A DNA stretch of 64,000 bases from an uncultured Prevotella sp. (GTDB lineage: Bacteria > Bacteroidota > Bacteroidia > Bacteroidales > Bacteroidaceae). The stretch's first letter is position 1, and every line of letters starts with the position of its first letter. The notes under the pieces are model-generated. The model saw only the letters and a program-made list of their open reading frames with translations, made no database searches and was not told where the DNA came from. The stretch covers positions 54,610-118,609 of the forward strand of contig ONBG01000005.1 of assembly GCA_900316015.1 (NCBI GenBank). Direction: 5' to 3'. Shown piece after piece: positions 52,516 to 62,573 of the stretch. The position numbers and the translations under genes were made by a program.

Positions 52516-54267
52516 TTATTCTTGTCTTGTCCATCCTGGATTTTGTTCGATGCCATGATATTCTATCTCAGACCAAGGGATAGGATAATAATTTTCATTT
52601 TCAAGAAATACTCTTTCTGTCTCTTGCTTTGCGATTTCGGAGATTGTGTACGTCTTGCTGCCATCTTCTTTTTCGACGATTTTGATCATCTTTAAGGGAT
52701 TGGTTTCCCCGTTCAGCTTCTCGTATGTAGTACCCAGCCTGAAAAAATCCCAATAGGTGGTTTCCTCAAAAGCCATTTCAACACGTCGCTCATTGAGAAT
52801 TTGTTCCAAGGTGATTGATGAATAGGTCGGCATGTGAACCCGTTCTCGTATTAGGTTTATCATTTTAAGCGCGATATCCGTTTTGCCACATCGATAGGCA
52901 GCTTCTGCATAGTCGAGTAATACCTCAGCATACCGCCAGATGATGTAGTTTTGCTTGCTTCCATATTTCTCGTCCCCGAATAAGGTAGTAGAGGGGTCGA
53001 GGAATTTACGCATATAATACCCTGTGCGTGTAAATGGGTTTGTGCGTATCGTTCCATATTTAGTCAGGTCGACACCAGCAACTTCCTTTCCGCCTTTGAT
53101 GGTATAATGTATATCCATCGCATGCCCTTTGTATTGGCTTCCGTCATATAAGATATTCGCATAAAAGCGATAGTCGCGGTTCTCGTATGGGTGTTGTGGG
53201 TCATAAGTGGTTCCTGCTTGCATCCCATATTCGTCCACATGATTTTGGGTTGGGCAGTATGCACATCTGATACCTCCGAAATAGGGAGATATAGCATCTT
53301 CGTCTAATGTATGCCCAAGGTCATCAATGATGCCATCAGCACTATGTTCATATTCAAGAATCGATTCTTCTCCATTTCTGGTAGTGAAGATCCTGTCGTA
53401 ATCTTCAGCTATTCCTTGTTGGGATTTGTCTGGAATAGGTGTCAAACGATATTGCTTGAGGTCGATGAGCTGATCATATGCGTCCATTGCTTGTTGCATA
53501 TATTGTTTGGAGCGGTCGTTGGTAAATCCAAAAAGTTCTTTGTCTTTATTTTGAAAGGCAGGTGAGCCTACCCAAAAATAGATTTTGGCCTTAAGCATCA
53601 GGGCTGCTCCTTTGGTTACTCTACCCTCATTCCTGGAATCGTATTTGACAGGCAATCTGTCTGCGGCTTGTTGCGCTTCATCAGCGATGAAGTTTGTCAT
53701 TTCTTCATAGCTCGACCGGGGAAACTTTTCGTTATCGTTGAGGGGGTCAAAAAGATGGTCAATCAGCATAGGTGCCCCAAAGTGGCGTAGTAACATATAA
53801 TAGTAGTAGCCCCGGAAAAAGTGAGCCTCACCGAGCAAGCGTTCTTTTTCTTCTTCATTTTTGATTTTCCCTGCATTTTCTAACAATCGGTTAATGCTTT
53901 GTATTTGCTCATAGTAAGCTGCCCACTCCTTGCGGGCATAGAGTTCTATCGTACTCTCGTTGCCCGCGATAAAATATCCAACACCGGTGCGACTCCAGTT
54001 GGAATGAGAATAAGTAACTTGATCACCGTACCATACTGGGTTTCCATAGGAAAGATTACGGAATAGCATGCTGGAGCTCATCAAATTTTTCCAACCTTTG
54101 CTCATGTTGTTATACCAGGCCAACGAATACTCGTCGAGCAGGATATCACTCTCCCAGATGCTTTCTTCAGTAAGCTTGTCAACCGGTTCTTCTTTGAAAA
54201 TATTGTCACAGCTACAGAACATCCATGTTCCTAATGTTAGTAATGCCGTATATATATACTTTTTCAT
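52516..54267 (-). CDS. SusD/RagB-family lipoprotein of the second locus
   Basis: 583 aa. The start at 54267 gives signal MKKYIYTALLTLGTWMFCSC with the lipidated Cys followed by DNIFKEEP. SusD hallmarks: LTEESIWESDILLDEY, FFRGYYYYMLLRHFG, NERRVEMAFEETTYWDFFRLG and NYYPIPWSEI near the end. It follows the STN-type SusC gene with a small gap and precedes the metalloprotease. Confidence 0.94.
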   Translation of the reverse strand: MKKYIYTALLTLGTWMFCSCDNIFKEEPVDKLTEESIWESDILLDEYSLAWYNNMSKGWKNLMSSSMLFRNLSYGNPVWYGDQVTYSHSNWSRTGVGYFIAGNESTIELYARKEWAAYYEQIQSINRLLENAGKIKNEEEKERLLGEAHFFRGYYYYMLLRHFGAPMLIDHLFDPLNDNEKFPRSSYEEMTNFIADEAQQAADRLPVKYDSRNEGRVTKGAALMLKAKIYFWVGSPAFQNKDKELFGFTNDRSKQYMQQAMDAYDQLIDLKQYRLTPIPDKSQQGIAEDYDRIFTTRNGEESILEYEHSADGIIDDLGHTLDEDAISPYFGGIRCAYCPTQNHVDEYGMQAGTTYDPQHPYENRDYRFYANILYDGSQYKGHAMDIHYTIKGGKEVAGVDLTKYGTIRTNPFTRTGYYMRKFLDPSTTLFGDEKYGSKQNYIIWRYAEVLLDYAEAAYRCGKTDIALKMINLIRERVHMPTYSSITLEQILNERRVEMAFEETTYWDFFRLGTTYEKLNGETNPLKMIKIVEKEDGSKTYTISEIAKQETERVFLENENYYPIPWSEIEYHGIEQNPGWTRQE

Positions 54268-54292
54268 TTTTTTCCTTTTTAAATGTTTTTGT

Positions 54293-57200
54293 TTAGAAGC
54301 CAATGTGAAGACTCGCGCCGTAGGAACGTTGGATAGGGTATCCTAAGTGAGACTCTGGGTCCATGTGCTTCAGTTTACTCCATGTGTGAAGATTACCTCC
54401 AGAAAGGGTGATTGCCAAAGAAGTGATCCCCAAATGTTGTAGATAGCTCCTGGGAACTTGATATCCGATATTCAGGGAGCGAAGGCGTATAAAGCTATTG
54501 TCTCGTAGCCAAAAGGATGAGGATTTCCTGTTGTTGTCCGCTGATGTTGCCATCTTAACCCGTGGATATTCAGCATCGGGATGATCAGGTGTCCAACACT
54601 CTGTTAGATGATAGTCTTGATATTTTACAATGCTGCCATTTTCTAAGGTGTAGGATTCTGAAATATATTGTTTATATCCAGCTACTCCTTGAAGCATTAT
54701 ATTAAAGAAGAGGCCTTTCCAATTGAACCCTAATTTTAAGCTCCCTGTAAAGTCTGGGTAAGTACCGCTTTTGTAAGCAACAAGGTCATAGCGATCAAGG
54801 ACGCCATCTCCATTTTGGTCCTTGTATTTGATATCCCCAGGCTTGATGGTCAGGTTCTTGCCTTTCCTTGATTGGTCTTGATTCAACTCATAACTGTCGA
54901 TTTCTTCTTGTGATTGGAATAATCCCAGAGCTTCGTATAACCAAATTGTTCCGGTGCTGTGACCTTTATATCTCAGGTTTTCCAACTCTCCTGATTCGTC
55001 CCCATAGTCGAGGATCTTATCTCTTCCAAGTGAGAGAATGAACTGTGCGTCATAATGGAAATCCCTGATCCCATTGCGATGAGTTATCGTCAAATCGTAT
55101 CCCCAAGCTTTAACTTTGCCAAAGTTCATGTAAGGGACGCTTCCGTTGGTACCTGTTGAATAGGGATAGAGATAGCTTGGGGCACTTTGTAGCATATTCG
55201 TGCGGTAACGCCAGTAATACTCAAATGTCAACCCAAACCTGTTATTCCAAAACCCGAGGTCGATAGCAAGGTTATAGTCTCGGCTTTTTTCCCATTCCAA
55301 GTCCTTATTAGGATAATTACCCGTAGCGACGACCACTCCTGGAGTATGAGTGCCTCCAAGGTTATATCCATTGTTGGCAGAGTAGATATATCGAAGCAAG
55401 TAGGAATAGTCGCTGATGCCGCCGTCTCTTCCTAAGAGCCCAGTGGATGCACGAAACTTGACATTGCTCAGTACTTTCTGCTTCCATTTCCTAAACCAGT
55501 TTTCCTGTGAGAGAATCCATGAGGCGGAGAAACTTGGAAAGAAAGCCCATCGATGGTCTGGATGGAATTTGGCAGAGCCATCCTCACGGAAATTGAATTC
55601 GGTAAAGTATCTATCTTTGTAGCTATATGTCGCGCGGCCTACGAGCGAAGCTCTTTGTACTTCACTTTCTGCTCCATGCAAGGTCGCTGTCGTAGAAGAT
55701 CCCAATACCTCGGGATAGATACCGGGTAAGTCGCTGTTCGTGCCATCCATTGATTTGTTCTTATAGTCTTGATAGTTCGCAACGAGCAATGCCGCTACGT
55801 GGTGTTTCTGCCCAAATGTTTGATCATAGTTGATTCCAGCTTCTAATAGCATGTTGTCTACGAAACGATCCATCTGATACAGGGAAATCTTTGCCTTGGG
55901 ATAAATCGTATTAGGGTCTACGACGATCTCATTTTTCTTCGTGTCATACATGTATAGGGCTACAGGCTTGTCGAATCTCTTGTTGATGGAGTTGTTGTTG
56001 TCCATCGTGGTGCGGACATAAACGGATAATCCTTTGACCCAAGGAAGATCCCAATTGAGCTTAGCCGTAATCGTATTCATCTTGATGGTGTTCTTCGTGT
56101 ATCCTCCTAAGCCATAGACAGATGTTAGGGGATTACTCCCATTGATGCTTGCCAGTTCCCCATTGGAGAGCATGAGGGGCTGTACTGCAGAATAGGAATA
56201 AGCTTGGTCAATGGTGGCATAACTGGTATTTTTGTTAGAAGATCTAACCCCGCTGAAGTCAAGAGAAAGGGTCAGCCCTTTGATGAGGGTGGCGTCCATA
56301 CGTGCGGCATAATTGAACCTGTCATTTCCCACTTCACTATATAATCCCATGGTCTTGGTGTATGCTCCTGAGAAATAATATCTGAGAAATTGATTGCCGC
56401 CGGATATGTTTAAGGAATGGGTTGTTGAATAGCCATGGTCTTTGAGGTAATCAAGCATGTTAGAGTTAGCGTATTCATCGGGATGGGATTGGGTACGTAA
56501 CATTTCCAGTTCTTCATCTGTATAAGGCTGGACATTCGGTTGCCCTTCAACAGCCTTGTTATATAGCTTGGCAAATTCATAGCTATTGAGAAAGTGAGGG
56601 AGATGGGTTGACTTTTGTACATCATATTCACCACGGTAGTTGACTCTCACCTTAGCGTCTCCTTTTGCACGCTTTGTTTTGATGAGGAGAACTCCGTTTG
56701 CTGCGCGGACGCCATATACTGCAGCAGCAGCGGCATCCTTGAGTACTGAAATACTCTCAATGTCATCAGGATTGAGGTCACTTAAGCGTTGCTCCCCATC
56801 TGATGTGTATTCTGAGAAGCGAGGTACTCCATCAATGACAAGCAGAGGTGAAGCGTTTGCACCCGTAACGGCTCGGATCCGCATGGAGGCTTCCTTAGGT
56901 GATCCTGGGTCACCAGTAGAGGAGATGACAGACAAGCCTGCCACTTGTCCTTTGAGGGCTTCGTCCAGGTTAGGGGTAGGTACCTTAATTAAGTCCTCGC
57001 CTTTGACGACTTCTATGCTACTGGTTAACGCAGACTTTTTTTGGGTGCCATATCCCACGACAACCAGTTCGTCAAGGCTATGCTCGTCTTCTTTTAAGAT
57101 GATACGAACCAATTTGTTGAGGACGGCCTTAAAATGAGTCTTTTCATATCCAATGCTGGAAACAGTAATATCTGAATGTCCATTGGGCACTTCGATAGAG

Positions 57201-57649
57201 AACTTCCCATCCACGTCTGTGATGGCACCTGGCTTGGAATCTCCATCCACTCTGATGACTGCGCCGATGATGGGATCACCATTTTTATCCAAGACTTGTC
57301 CTGTCATCTTGCCTTTTTTGACTTTTAATGTGATAAAGCCATTTCTAATGTCGTAGGTGTATCCCAGTTGCCCGAGCACTTGGTCCAGCACCTTGCCTAC
57401 GTGCTGGTTGGACACATGGACTGTAACCTTTCTGGAGCCTGATGGCTGTGCCTCAGAAGACATGATAAAATCAAGCCCTGTTTGTTTCCTGATTTGCTCA
57501 AAAAACTGGACGAGTGTGCCTGATTCCATGTTAATGGTCACTTTCTTTGTCTCAACTGCCTGTGCATTTCCTGAAAGAGGAAGGCAACATAGCAGAATCA
57601 TTAAACAGCATTTAATTGCTTTCTGTGTTTGTTTGAGGGGATCTTTCAT
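54293..57649 (-). CDS. SusC-family TonB-dependent transducer with STN domain
   Basis: 1118 aa. Order: signal peptide (to SGNAQA), STN signalling domain (about 35-110, with VQFFEQIRKQTGLDFIMS), carboxypeptidase-like domain (GQVLDKNGDPIIGAVIRV), TonB box/SusC signature region LDELVVVGYGTQKKSALT, plug (VLKDAAAAAVYGVRAANGV), then barrel ending with terminal Phe. The STN domain is the part that contacts FecR-type anti-sigma factors, and a FecR gene lies directly upstream, so ligand binding probably induces the locus. Confidence 0.96.
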   Translation of the reverse strand: MKDPLKQTQKAIKCCLMILLCCLPLSGNAQAVETKKVTINMESGTLVQFFEQIRKQTGLDFIMSSEAQPSGSRKVTVHVSNQHVGKVLDQVLGQLGYTYDIRNGFITLKVKKGKMTGQVLDKNGDPIIGAVIRVDGDSKPGAITDVDGKFSIEVPNGHSDITVSSIGYEKTHFKAVLNKLVRIILKEDEHSLDELVVVGYGTQKKSALTSSIEVVKGEDLIKVPTPNLDEALKGQVAGLSVISSTGDPGSPKEASMRIRAVTGANASPLLVIDGVPRFSEYTSDGEQRLSDLNPDDIESISVLKDAAAAAVYGVRAANGVLLIKTKRAKGDAKVRVNYRGEYDVQKSTHLPHFLNSYEFAKLYNKAVEGQPNVQPYTDEELEMLRTQSHPDEYANSNMLDYLKDHGYSTTHSLNISGGNQFLRYYFSGAYTKTMGLYSEVGNDRFNYAARMDATLIKGLTLSLDFSGVRSSNKNTSYATIDQAYSYSAVQPLMLSNGELASINGSNPLTSVYGLGGYTKNTIKMNTITAKLNWDLPWVKGLSVYVRTTMDNNNSINKRFDKPVALYMYDTKKNEIVVDPNTIYPKAKISLYQMDRFVDNMLLEAGINYDQTFGQKHHVAALLVANYQDYKNKSMDGTNSDLPGIYPEVLGSSTTATLHGAESEVQRASLVGRATYSYKDRYFTEFNFREDGSAKFHPDHRWAFFPSFSASWILSQENWFRKWKQKVLSNVKFRASTGLLGRDGGISDYSYLLRYIYSANNGYNLGGTHTPGVVVATGNYPNKDLEWEKSRDYNLAIDLGFWNNRFGLTFEYYWRYRTNMLQSAPSYLYPYSTGTNGSVPYMNFGKVKAWGYDLTITHRNGIRDFHYDAQFILSLGRDKILDYGDESGELENLRYKGHSTGTIWLYEALGLFQSQEEIDSYELNQDQSRKGKNLTIKPGDIKYKDQNGDGVLDRYDLVAYKSGTYPDFTGSLKLGFNWKGLFFNIMLQGVAGYKQYISESYTLENGSIVKYQDYHLTECWTPDHPDAEYPRVKMATSADNNRKSSSFWLRDNSFIRLRSLNIGYQVPRSYLQHLGITSLAITLSGGNLHTWSKLKHMDPESHLGYPIQRSYGASLHIGF

Positions 57650-57683
57650 AAAGCATTTATTAATATATAAGTCCTAAATAGAA

Positions 57684-58919
57684 TTATCTATAAATTGTGA
57701 TCGTATGGTCGTCCTTGCTTATCTTGAGTCCTGTTGCATATTGGATGGCCTCAAGAGCTGAGCTCAGGGGCTTGTATCTATCGATGCTTCCAGTGAATCT
57801 CATTTCCTTAATTTCATCTGAGCCAAAGGCAAACTCTTGGTCGTACCACATGCTCATCACGGACATCAGCTTCTCCAGTGTACAGTTCTCGAACTGATAG
57901 TATCCGATATTCCAGGATGTGAAAGCCTTGACATCGACCTTGTTGATGGAGATGTCTCTTCCTTGTGATAGCGTAGCCATTTGCCCAGGTTTAAGAAAAC
58001 ATTCTTTCCCTTGATGTGTCGTTACGCTGATACTGCCTTCTACTAATACTACTTGTGTCTTGCCATTCTGATCCGTTGTGTTGATGTTGAACGTTGTGCC
58101 GTACTCTGTGATCGTGCCATTGTCAGTGACGACGTGGAAGGGTCGCTTGGAATCTTTAGCCACCTGGAAATAAGCTTCCCCATGCAGGTAAACCGTACGG
58201 TTAGAACGGTCAAATTTGATAGGGTACTTTAGTGTGGTATTATAGTTAAGGTGCACACGAGTGCCATCTTGTAGCGTAACGTAAAACTCTTGTCCACGTT
58301 CTGTCCTGAGTTGGTTCTGGCCTTCTCCTTCTTCCCTGCTTTCAGAAAGGACAGCTTCTGTACTGTCATTGATGCCTTGTCCTGAAACTAATGTGATCTT
58401 CTGCCCATTGCCTAACGTCAAGGTGGCAATATTTTTACCTTCCTTCTGTGACATTTCCCTTGCATGCTGTTCTTCTGATGTCAGTTGTGGCAATATGGCC
58501 GTTTCTACATGCCGATGTGTATAGAAGAGTGCCCCTCCTATGATAAGAATGGCGATTGCAGCTGCCGCGCGCAAAGGCTTCTGGATGTGATTCCACCATT
58601 GCTTAGCTTTGCTTGGTGTTTTCCCCGGAAGTTCAAAGGAGTCTCCTGGCTCTTGATGGCCTTGATGGTCTTGGGTATCCTGGGAAGCAGGGAAATACTT
58701 GTGTTGGAATCTCATCCAACCTTTTTCTACATCAAACTGCTCAAAAAGGGAATATCTCTGTTCGAAGTCATTTGAATTAAGGAGTTGGTCCAGCATCTTA
58801 CGGTTTTCCTCTTTTTCTTGTGCCCATGATTCAATGCGAAGCTTTTCTTCGTCAGAAGCCTGCCCCATGAGGAGTTTCCGTATCCATGTGTTGATAGAAT
58901 TGCTTTCTTCTGCCTTCAT
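57684..58919 (-). CDS. FecR-family anti-sigma factor
   Basis: 411 aa: cytoplasmic N-terminal sigma-binding part (about 1-110), one membrane helix (about 113-132, AAAAIAILIIGGALFYTH), then periplasmic FecR domain (TERGQEFYVTLQDGTRVHLN, VYLHGEAYFQVAKDSKRPFHV) and a C-terminal STN-like module (YYQFENCTLEKLMSVMSMWY). It transmits the transporter's signal to the ECF sigma factor encoded just upstream. Confidence 0.94.
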   Translation of the reverse strand: MKAEESNSINTWIRKLLMGQASDEEKLRIESWAQEKEENRKMLDQLLNSNDFEQRYSLFEQFDVEKGWMRFQHKYFPASQDTQDHQGHQEPGDSFELPGKTPSKAKQWWNHIQKPLRAAAAIAILIIGGALFYTHRHVETAILPQLTSEEQHAREMSQKEGKNIATLTLGNGQKITLVSGQGINDSTEAVLSESREEGEGQNQLRTERGQEFYVTLQDGTRVHLNYNTTLKYPIKFDRSNRTVYLHGEAYFQVAKDSKRPFHVVTDNGTITEYGTTFNINTTDQNGKTQVVLVEGSISVTTHQGKECFLKPGQMATLSQGRDISINKVDVKAFTSWNIGYYQFENCTLEKLMSVMSMWYDQEFAFGSDEIKEMRFTGSIDRYKPLSSALEAIQYATGLKISKDDHTITIYR

Positions 58920-58995
58920 CTGTTTTTGTTTTTATAATCCTAAATCGTAAAGGATCCCAAAAAGGATGACAGGAGATATAGAATAATTCTAAAAA

Positions 58996-59568
58996 TTAAG
59001 CAAATAAGAGAAGAAACAAGGTGAAGGCTTCCTGGTTTAGCTTCTTTTTTATGGTATTGAATGCTCTTTGCCTGAGTGTCTTTACCGTCGATAGAGAAAT
59101 ATCTAGTTCATGGGCGATCTCCTTATACTTCTTGCCTTTCATTTTAAGGATGAAAATCTCTCGCTGCCTTTCTGGTAGCTCATGGATGGCAATAAAGAGT
59201 TGGCGGTAAATTTCTTCATCAAAGAATTCTTCTTCCCCATCTGGATTGATGCGGAAGGGCATGCCGTTTTCCATTGTTTTATTCATATACCTTTTTTGCG
59301 AATGGCGATGCCTGAGAATATCTATTGCTTTATTCCTGGTTGTGTTATAAAGAAAAGCCTTCAAGGCAGCAAGGTTATTATAACTGCTTTTATTTTCCCA
59401 AAGTATAGCAAATACATCCTGGACAATGTCCTCTGCTGTTTCATCAACGCCTACAAATTGATAGGCATAGCTCGCCAACGCCTTATAATATTGTTTATAA
59501 AGCTCATGGAATGTGTCTTCGTCCCATTCCTTTGGGGCTATGGTCGGTGAAGAATTGTAAGAGGCCAT
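58996..59568 (-). CDS. ECF sigma factor (sigma-70 family)
   Basis: 190 aa. Region 2 at about 20-85 (LYKQYYKALASYAYQF, AEDIVQDVFAILWENK) and region 4 at about 125-180 (LPERQREIFILKMKGKKYKEIAHELDISLSTVKTL). It is the first gene of the sigma-FecR-SusC-SusD-protease locus and most likely activates the genes that follow it. Confidence 0.95.
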   Translation of the reverse strand: MASYNSSPTIAPKEWDEDTFHELYKQYYKALASYAYQFVGVDETAEDIVQDVFAILWENKSSYNNLAALKAFLYNTTRNKAIDILRHRHSQKRYMNKTMENGMPFRINPDGEEEFFDEEIYRQLFIAIHELPERQREIFILKMKGKKYKEIAHELDISLSTVKTLRQRAFNTIKKKLNQEAFTLFLLLFA

Positions 59569-59592
59569 GTTGGATTACGTGTTCTATAGCAG

Positions 59593-59623
59593 CAAAGTTA
59601 ACGAATTCTCTCAATTCTAACAA
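59593..59623 (-). promoter_or_regulatory. Promoter of the ECF sigma gene
   Basis: Minus strand TTG (59621-59623), 20-bp spacer, TAACTTTG (59593-59600), 24 bp before the start. This is a housekeeping-type promoter, so the sigma gene is probably made at a basal level. Confidence 0.6.
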
Positions 59624-59664
59624 TGTTTTTTGTTGAAAATGCTTTTATTCTTTTAGTTTTAAGG

Positions 59665-59693
59665 TTGAAGTCTATGTATTTTTACTATTTTTG
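59665..59693 (+). promoter_or_regulatory. Promoter of tag
   Basis: TTG at 59665-59667, 18-bp spacer, TATTTTTG at 59686-59693, 20 bp before ATG 59714. Confidence 0.6.
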
Positions 59694-59713
59694 CAAGCAA
59701 AAAGAAATAAGTG

Positions 59714-60298
59714 ATGAGTAGTTGTGCTTGGGCTGTAGGCCCGTTCTTGAAAAAGTATCATGATGAGGAATGGGGCGTTCCAGTTCATGACGAGACCAAG
59801 CATTATGAGTTTCTGGTTCTTGAGGCCATGTCTTGTGGCCTTAGTTGGGAGCTGATGCTGAAGAAACGTGAGGTTTTCCGCACTGTGTTCGCTGACTTTG
59901 ACTTCCGTCAGGTAGCGAAGTTCACCGACGCGGATGTTGAAAGGATCATGGGCGTGGAAGGCATGATCCGCTCTCCCCGTAAGATACGGGCCATGATCCA
60001 TAATGCCCGATGCTTCCTGGCCATTGAGCAGGAGTTTGGTAGCTTTGATCATTATATCTGGGGATTCACCAAGGGAAAGACGCTTGTCTACCATCGCCAT
60101 CAGGAAGAAGGGGAATGGGAAACGCGTAATGAGCTCTCTGATGCCTTGGCAAAAGACATGAAGAAGCGAGGATTCAAGTATTTGGGATCTGTGATCCTCT
60201 ATTCCCATCTGCAGGCAATCGGCATCATCAATGACCATGAGCTATCTTGCCCGCGTTATCAAGAATTGCTGAAAGTAACAGATGTCGAATACCGATAA
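59714..60298 (+). CDS. tag: DNA-3-methyladenine glycosylase I
   Basis: Removes 3-methyladenine from DNA. The start at 59714 (not GTG 59711) places Cys-4 in MSSCAW as in the family's zinc snap, completed by His-16 (YHDEEWGVP) and the C-terminal NDHELSC His/Cys pair. HHH-fold residues include FEFLVLE-like YEFLVLEAMSCGLSW. 194 aa. It overlaps slightly or abuts the next gene depending on that gene's start. Confidence 0.94.
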   Translation: MSSCAWAVGPFLKKYHDEEWGVPVHDETKHYEFLVLEAMSCGLSWELMLKKREVFRTVFADFDFRQVAKFTDADVERIMGVEGMIRSPRKIRAMIHNARCFLAIEQEFGSFDHYIWGFTKGKTLVYHRHQEEGEWETRNELSDALAKDMKKRGFKYLGSVILYSHLQAIGIINDHELSCPRYQELLKVTDVEYR

Positions 60299-60317
60299 GT
60301 ATCATCTAAGTAAACTG

Positions 60318-60785
60318 ATGGAAAAGGAAGAAAAATATGAATTGCTGTGCCAGCAAATAACGAGCTTGGTCAGTGGGGAGCACCAGGCAGTAAGCGTGAT
60401 GGCAAATGTGAGCGCTGCCCTGAAGGAAACCTTCCCGGAACGCTTCTTTTGGGTGGGATTCTACTGCGTCAATGAGGGAGAACTGCAACTGGGACCTTTC
60501 CAGGGGAGTGTCGCCTGTATGCATATCCAAAAGGGAAAGGGCGTCTGTGGGACGGCTTGGGAGCAAAAGCAGACGATCATCGTTCCTGACGTGGAACAGT
60601 TCCCGGGGCATATCGCCTGCTCCTCTCTGTCACGGTCAGAGATTGTCGTTCCACTGTTGGATCAAGGTAACGAGGTGTATGGGGAAATCGATATCGATAG
60701 CAAGGAGTTGAATGCTTTTGATGCCGTTGACAAGCGATATCTCGAAAAGATTGCTAAAATTATATCCAATCAGTTGGCATTTTAA
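60318..60785 (+). CDS. Free methionine-(R)-sulfoxide reductase (GAF domain)
   Basis: Reduces free Met-R-sulfoxide with a GAF-domain active site. The three family cysteines are kept with the right spacing: Cys-67 (SVACMHI), Cys-77 (GKGVCGTA) and Cys-101 (GHIACSS); GEIDIDS is near the end. Start taken at 60318 (MEKEEKYELL) as in relatives; ATG 60282 would overlap tag by 17 bp. With tag it suggests a small repair gene pair. Confidence 0.9.
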   Translation: MEKEEKYELLCQQITSLVSGEHQAVSVMANVSAALKETFPERFFWVGFYCVNEGELQLGPFQGSVACMHIQKGKGVCGTAWEQKQTIIVPDVEQFPGHIACSSLSRSEIVVPLLDQGNEVYGEIDIDSKELNAFDAVDKRYLEKIAKIISNQLAF

Positions 60786-60804
60786 AAATTAATCCCTAAA
60801 TTTG
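60774..60804 (+). promoter_or_regulatory. Promoter of frr
   Basis: TTG at 60774-60776 (inside the end of the previous gene), 20-bp spacer, TAAATTTG at 60797-60804, 26 bp before the frr ATG. Confidence 0.55.
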
Positions 60805-60830
60805 TAGGACATAATATTAATACCAAAAAT

Positions 60831-61391
60831 ATGTTAGACGTTAAATCAACACTAAAGGACGCAGGCGAGCGCATGGAAATGGCAGCCATGTACCTTGAGG
60901 AGCAGTTGGCGCGGATTCGTGCTGGCAGGGCCAATATTGCCATCTTGGATGGTGTCAGAGTGAAATCCTACGGATCTATGGTTCCCTTGAATCAGGTTGC
61001 GACGGTGTCTACTCCGGACGCGCGTACCATCGCGATTCGCCCCTGGGACAAGAAGCAGATCAAAGATATAGAGAAAGGTATCATGGACAGTGACGTAGGG
61101 ATCACGCCAGAGAACAACGGTGAGGTGATCCGGCTTGCTATCCCGCAGCCTACTGAGGAGCGTCGCCGTGAGCTTGCCAAGCAATGTGCCAAGATCGCCG
61201 AGCGCAGCAAGGTGGAAGTGCGTAACGTCCGTGGAGAGATCAAGGAGAAGTTGAAGAAGGCAATCAAGGATGGCCTGTCAGAGGACAATGAGAAAGATGC
61301 CGAGGCAGAATTGCAGAAGGCACATGACAAGTACATCAAGAAAATTGATGACCTGATCGCTGCCAAGAACAAGGAAATCATGACAGTGTAA
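60831..61391 (+). CDS. frr: Ribosome recycling factor
   Basis: Splits post-termination ribosomes with EF-G. 186 aa, standard size, with RIRAGRANIAILDGV near the N-terminus and PQPTEERRRELAKQCAKIAERSKVE-type helix in the middle. The rsgA GTG start follows 3 bp after the stop, so the two are co-transcribed. Confidence 0.97.
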   Translation: MLDVKSTLKDAGERMEMAAMYLEEQLARIRAGRANIAILDGVRVKSYGSMVPLNQVATVSTPDARTIAIRPWDKKQIKDIEKGIMDSDVGITPENNGEVIRLAIPQPTEERRRELAKQCAKIAERSKVEVRNVRGEIKEKLKKAIKDGLSEDNEKDAEAELQKAHDKYIKKIDDLIAAKNKEIMTV

Positions 61392-61394
61392 GGC

Positions 61395-62327
61395 GTGAAA
61401 GGACTTGTCATTAAGAATACAGGTAGCTGGTACACCGTCCAAACGGATGATGGACAGGTTATCGAGTGTAAGATCAAGGGAAATTTTCGGCTCAAAGGCA
61501 TCCGCAGCACCAATCCGGTAGCTGTGGGTGACCATGTCGAGATCTTGGTAAACCAGGAGAATACTGCGTTTATCACGGCAATTGCGGACAGGAAGAACTA
61601 TATCATTCGCAAGTCGCCTAATCTCAGCAAGCAGAGTCATATCCTTGCCGCCAACCTTGATCAGGTGTTTCTTGTGGTGACAGTGAACTATCCGCAAACC
61701 AGCACGACATTTATCGATAGGTTCTTGGCAGGTGCAGAGGCTTATCGCGTACCGGTTGTCCTTGTCTTCAATAAGATGGACATGTTGGATGCGGAAGAAT
61801 TGCATTATGAGCAGATGATGATGACGCTCTATGATACGATCGGGTATCCATGCTTTGAGGTGTCTGCATCCACGGGAGAGGGGATAGACAAGATCCGTCC
61901 TTTGTTGAAGGATAAGGTGACATTGCTGAGTGGCAACAGTGGCGTGGGCAAGTCAACCCTCATCAATCTCTTCCTTCCAGGAGTCCATCTGAAGACGGCA
62001 GAGATCAGCGATGCCCATAACACGGGCATGCACACGACCACGTTCAGTGAGATGCTACCTTTGCCCGAAGGGGGATTCGTGATTGATACCCCGGGCATTA
62101 AGGGATTTGGGACCTTTGATATCGAAAAGGAAGAATTGACAAGCTATTTTAAGGAAATCTTCCACTTCTCCAAAGGTTGTAGGTTCAACAATTGCACGCA
62201 TACCCATGAGCCTGGCTGTGCAGTGCGCAAGGCGGTGGAAGAGCATTATATAGCAGAAAGCCGCTATCAGAGCTATCTTTCCATGCTTGAGGACAAGGAT
62301 GAGAACAAGTATCGTGAGGCCTTTTAA
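61395..62327 (+). CDS. rsgA: Small ribosomal subunit biogenesis GTPase RsgA
   Basis: Circularly permuted GTPase acting late in 30S assembly. N-terminal OB fold (1-65), then motifs in permuted order: G4 VFNKMD, G1 [13 protein letters not shown]3 DTPGIKG. The C-terminal zinc site is [14 protein letters not shown]. 310 aa. The start is GTG at 61395. Its 3' end overlaps the convergent gene by 4 bp. Confidence 0.95.
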   Translation: MKGLVIKNTGSWYTVQTDDGQVIECKIKGNFRLKGIRSTNPVAVGDHVEILVNQENTAFITAIADRKNYIIRKSPNLSKQSHILAANLDQVFLVVTVNYPQTSTTFIDRFLAGAEAYRVPVVLVFNKMDMLDAEELHYEQMMMTLYDTIGYPCFEVSASTGEGIDKIRPLLKDKVTLLSGNSGVGKSTLINLFLPGVHLKTAEISDAHNTGMHTTTFSEMLPLPEGGFVIDTPGIKGFGTFDIEKEELTSYFKEIFHFSKGCRFNNCTHTHEPGCAVRKAVEEHYIAESRYQSYLSMLEDKDENKYREAF

Positions 62328-62536
62328 GAATTGCCACCTTGCTTGTTCCTGTTCTCGCTTTTTTCTTTTTGCTTTTTCGGTAACCGTCCATTCTTGCGCA
62401 GCGCTTCCGTGATGATCCACTGCAGTTGTCCGTTCGTAGAACGGAACTCATCAGCAGCCCATTTCTCAATGGCTTCCATCGTTTCGGAATCGATGCGCAA
62501 GATGAAACTTTTCGACTTGTTTTCCTTTTCTTTCAT
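62324..62536 (-). CDS. Arc/CopG-type ribbon-helix-helix DNA-binding protein
   Basis: 70 aa. [18 protein letters not shown] is a typical ribbon and first helix, followed by [20 protein letters not shown]. The tail is Lys/Asn/Gln-rich. It lies 37 bp downstream of the SPFH gene on the same strand; a role as regulator of that gene or another is inferred only from position. Confidence 0.85.
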   Translation of the reverse strand: MKEKENKSKSFILRIDSETMEAIEKWAADEFRSTNGQLQWIITEALRKNGRLPKKQKEKSENRNKQGGNS

Positions 62537-62573
62537 GTATCTACAGTTGAGAAACGTCTATTGCCCTCATGGC

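Noticed and set aside
59672-60238. 188-codon minus-strand frame
   Set aside because: Antisense to tag, which has full catalytic and zinc motifs.
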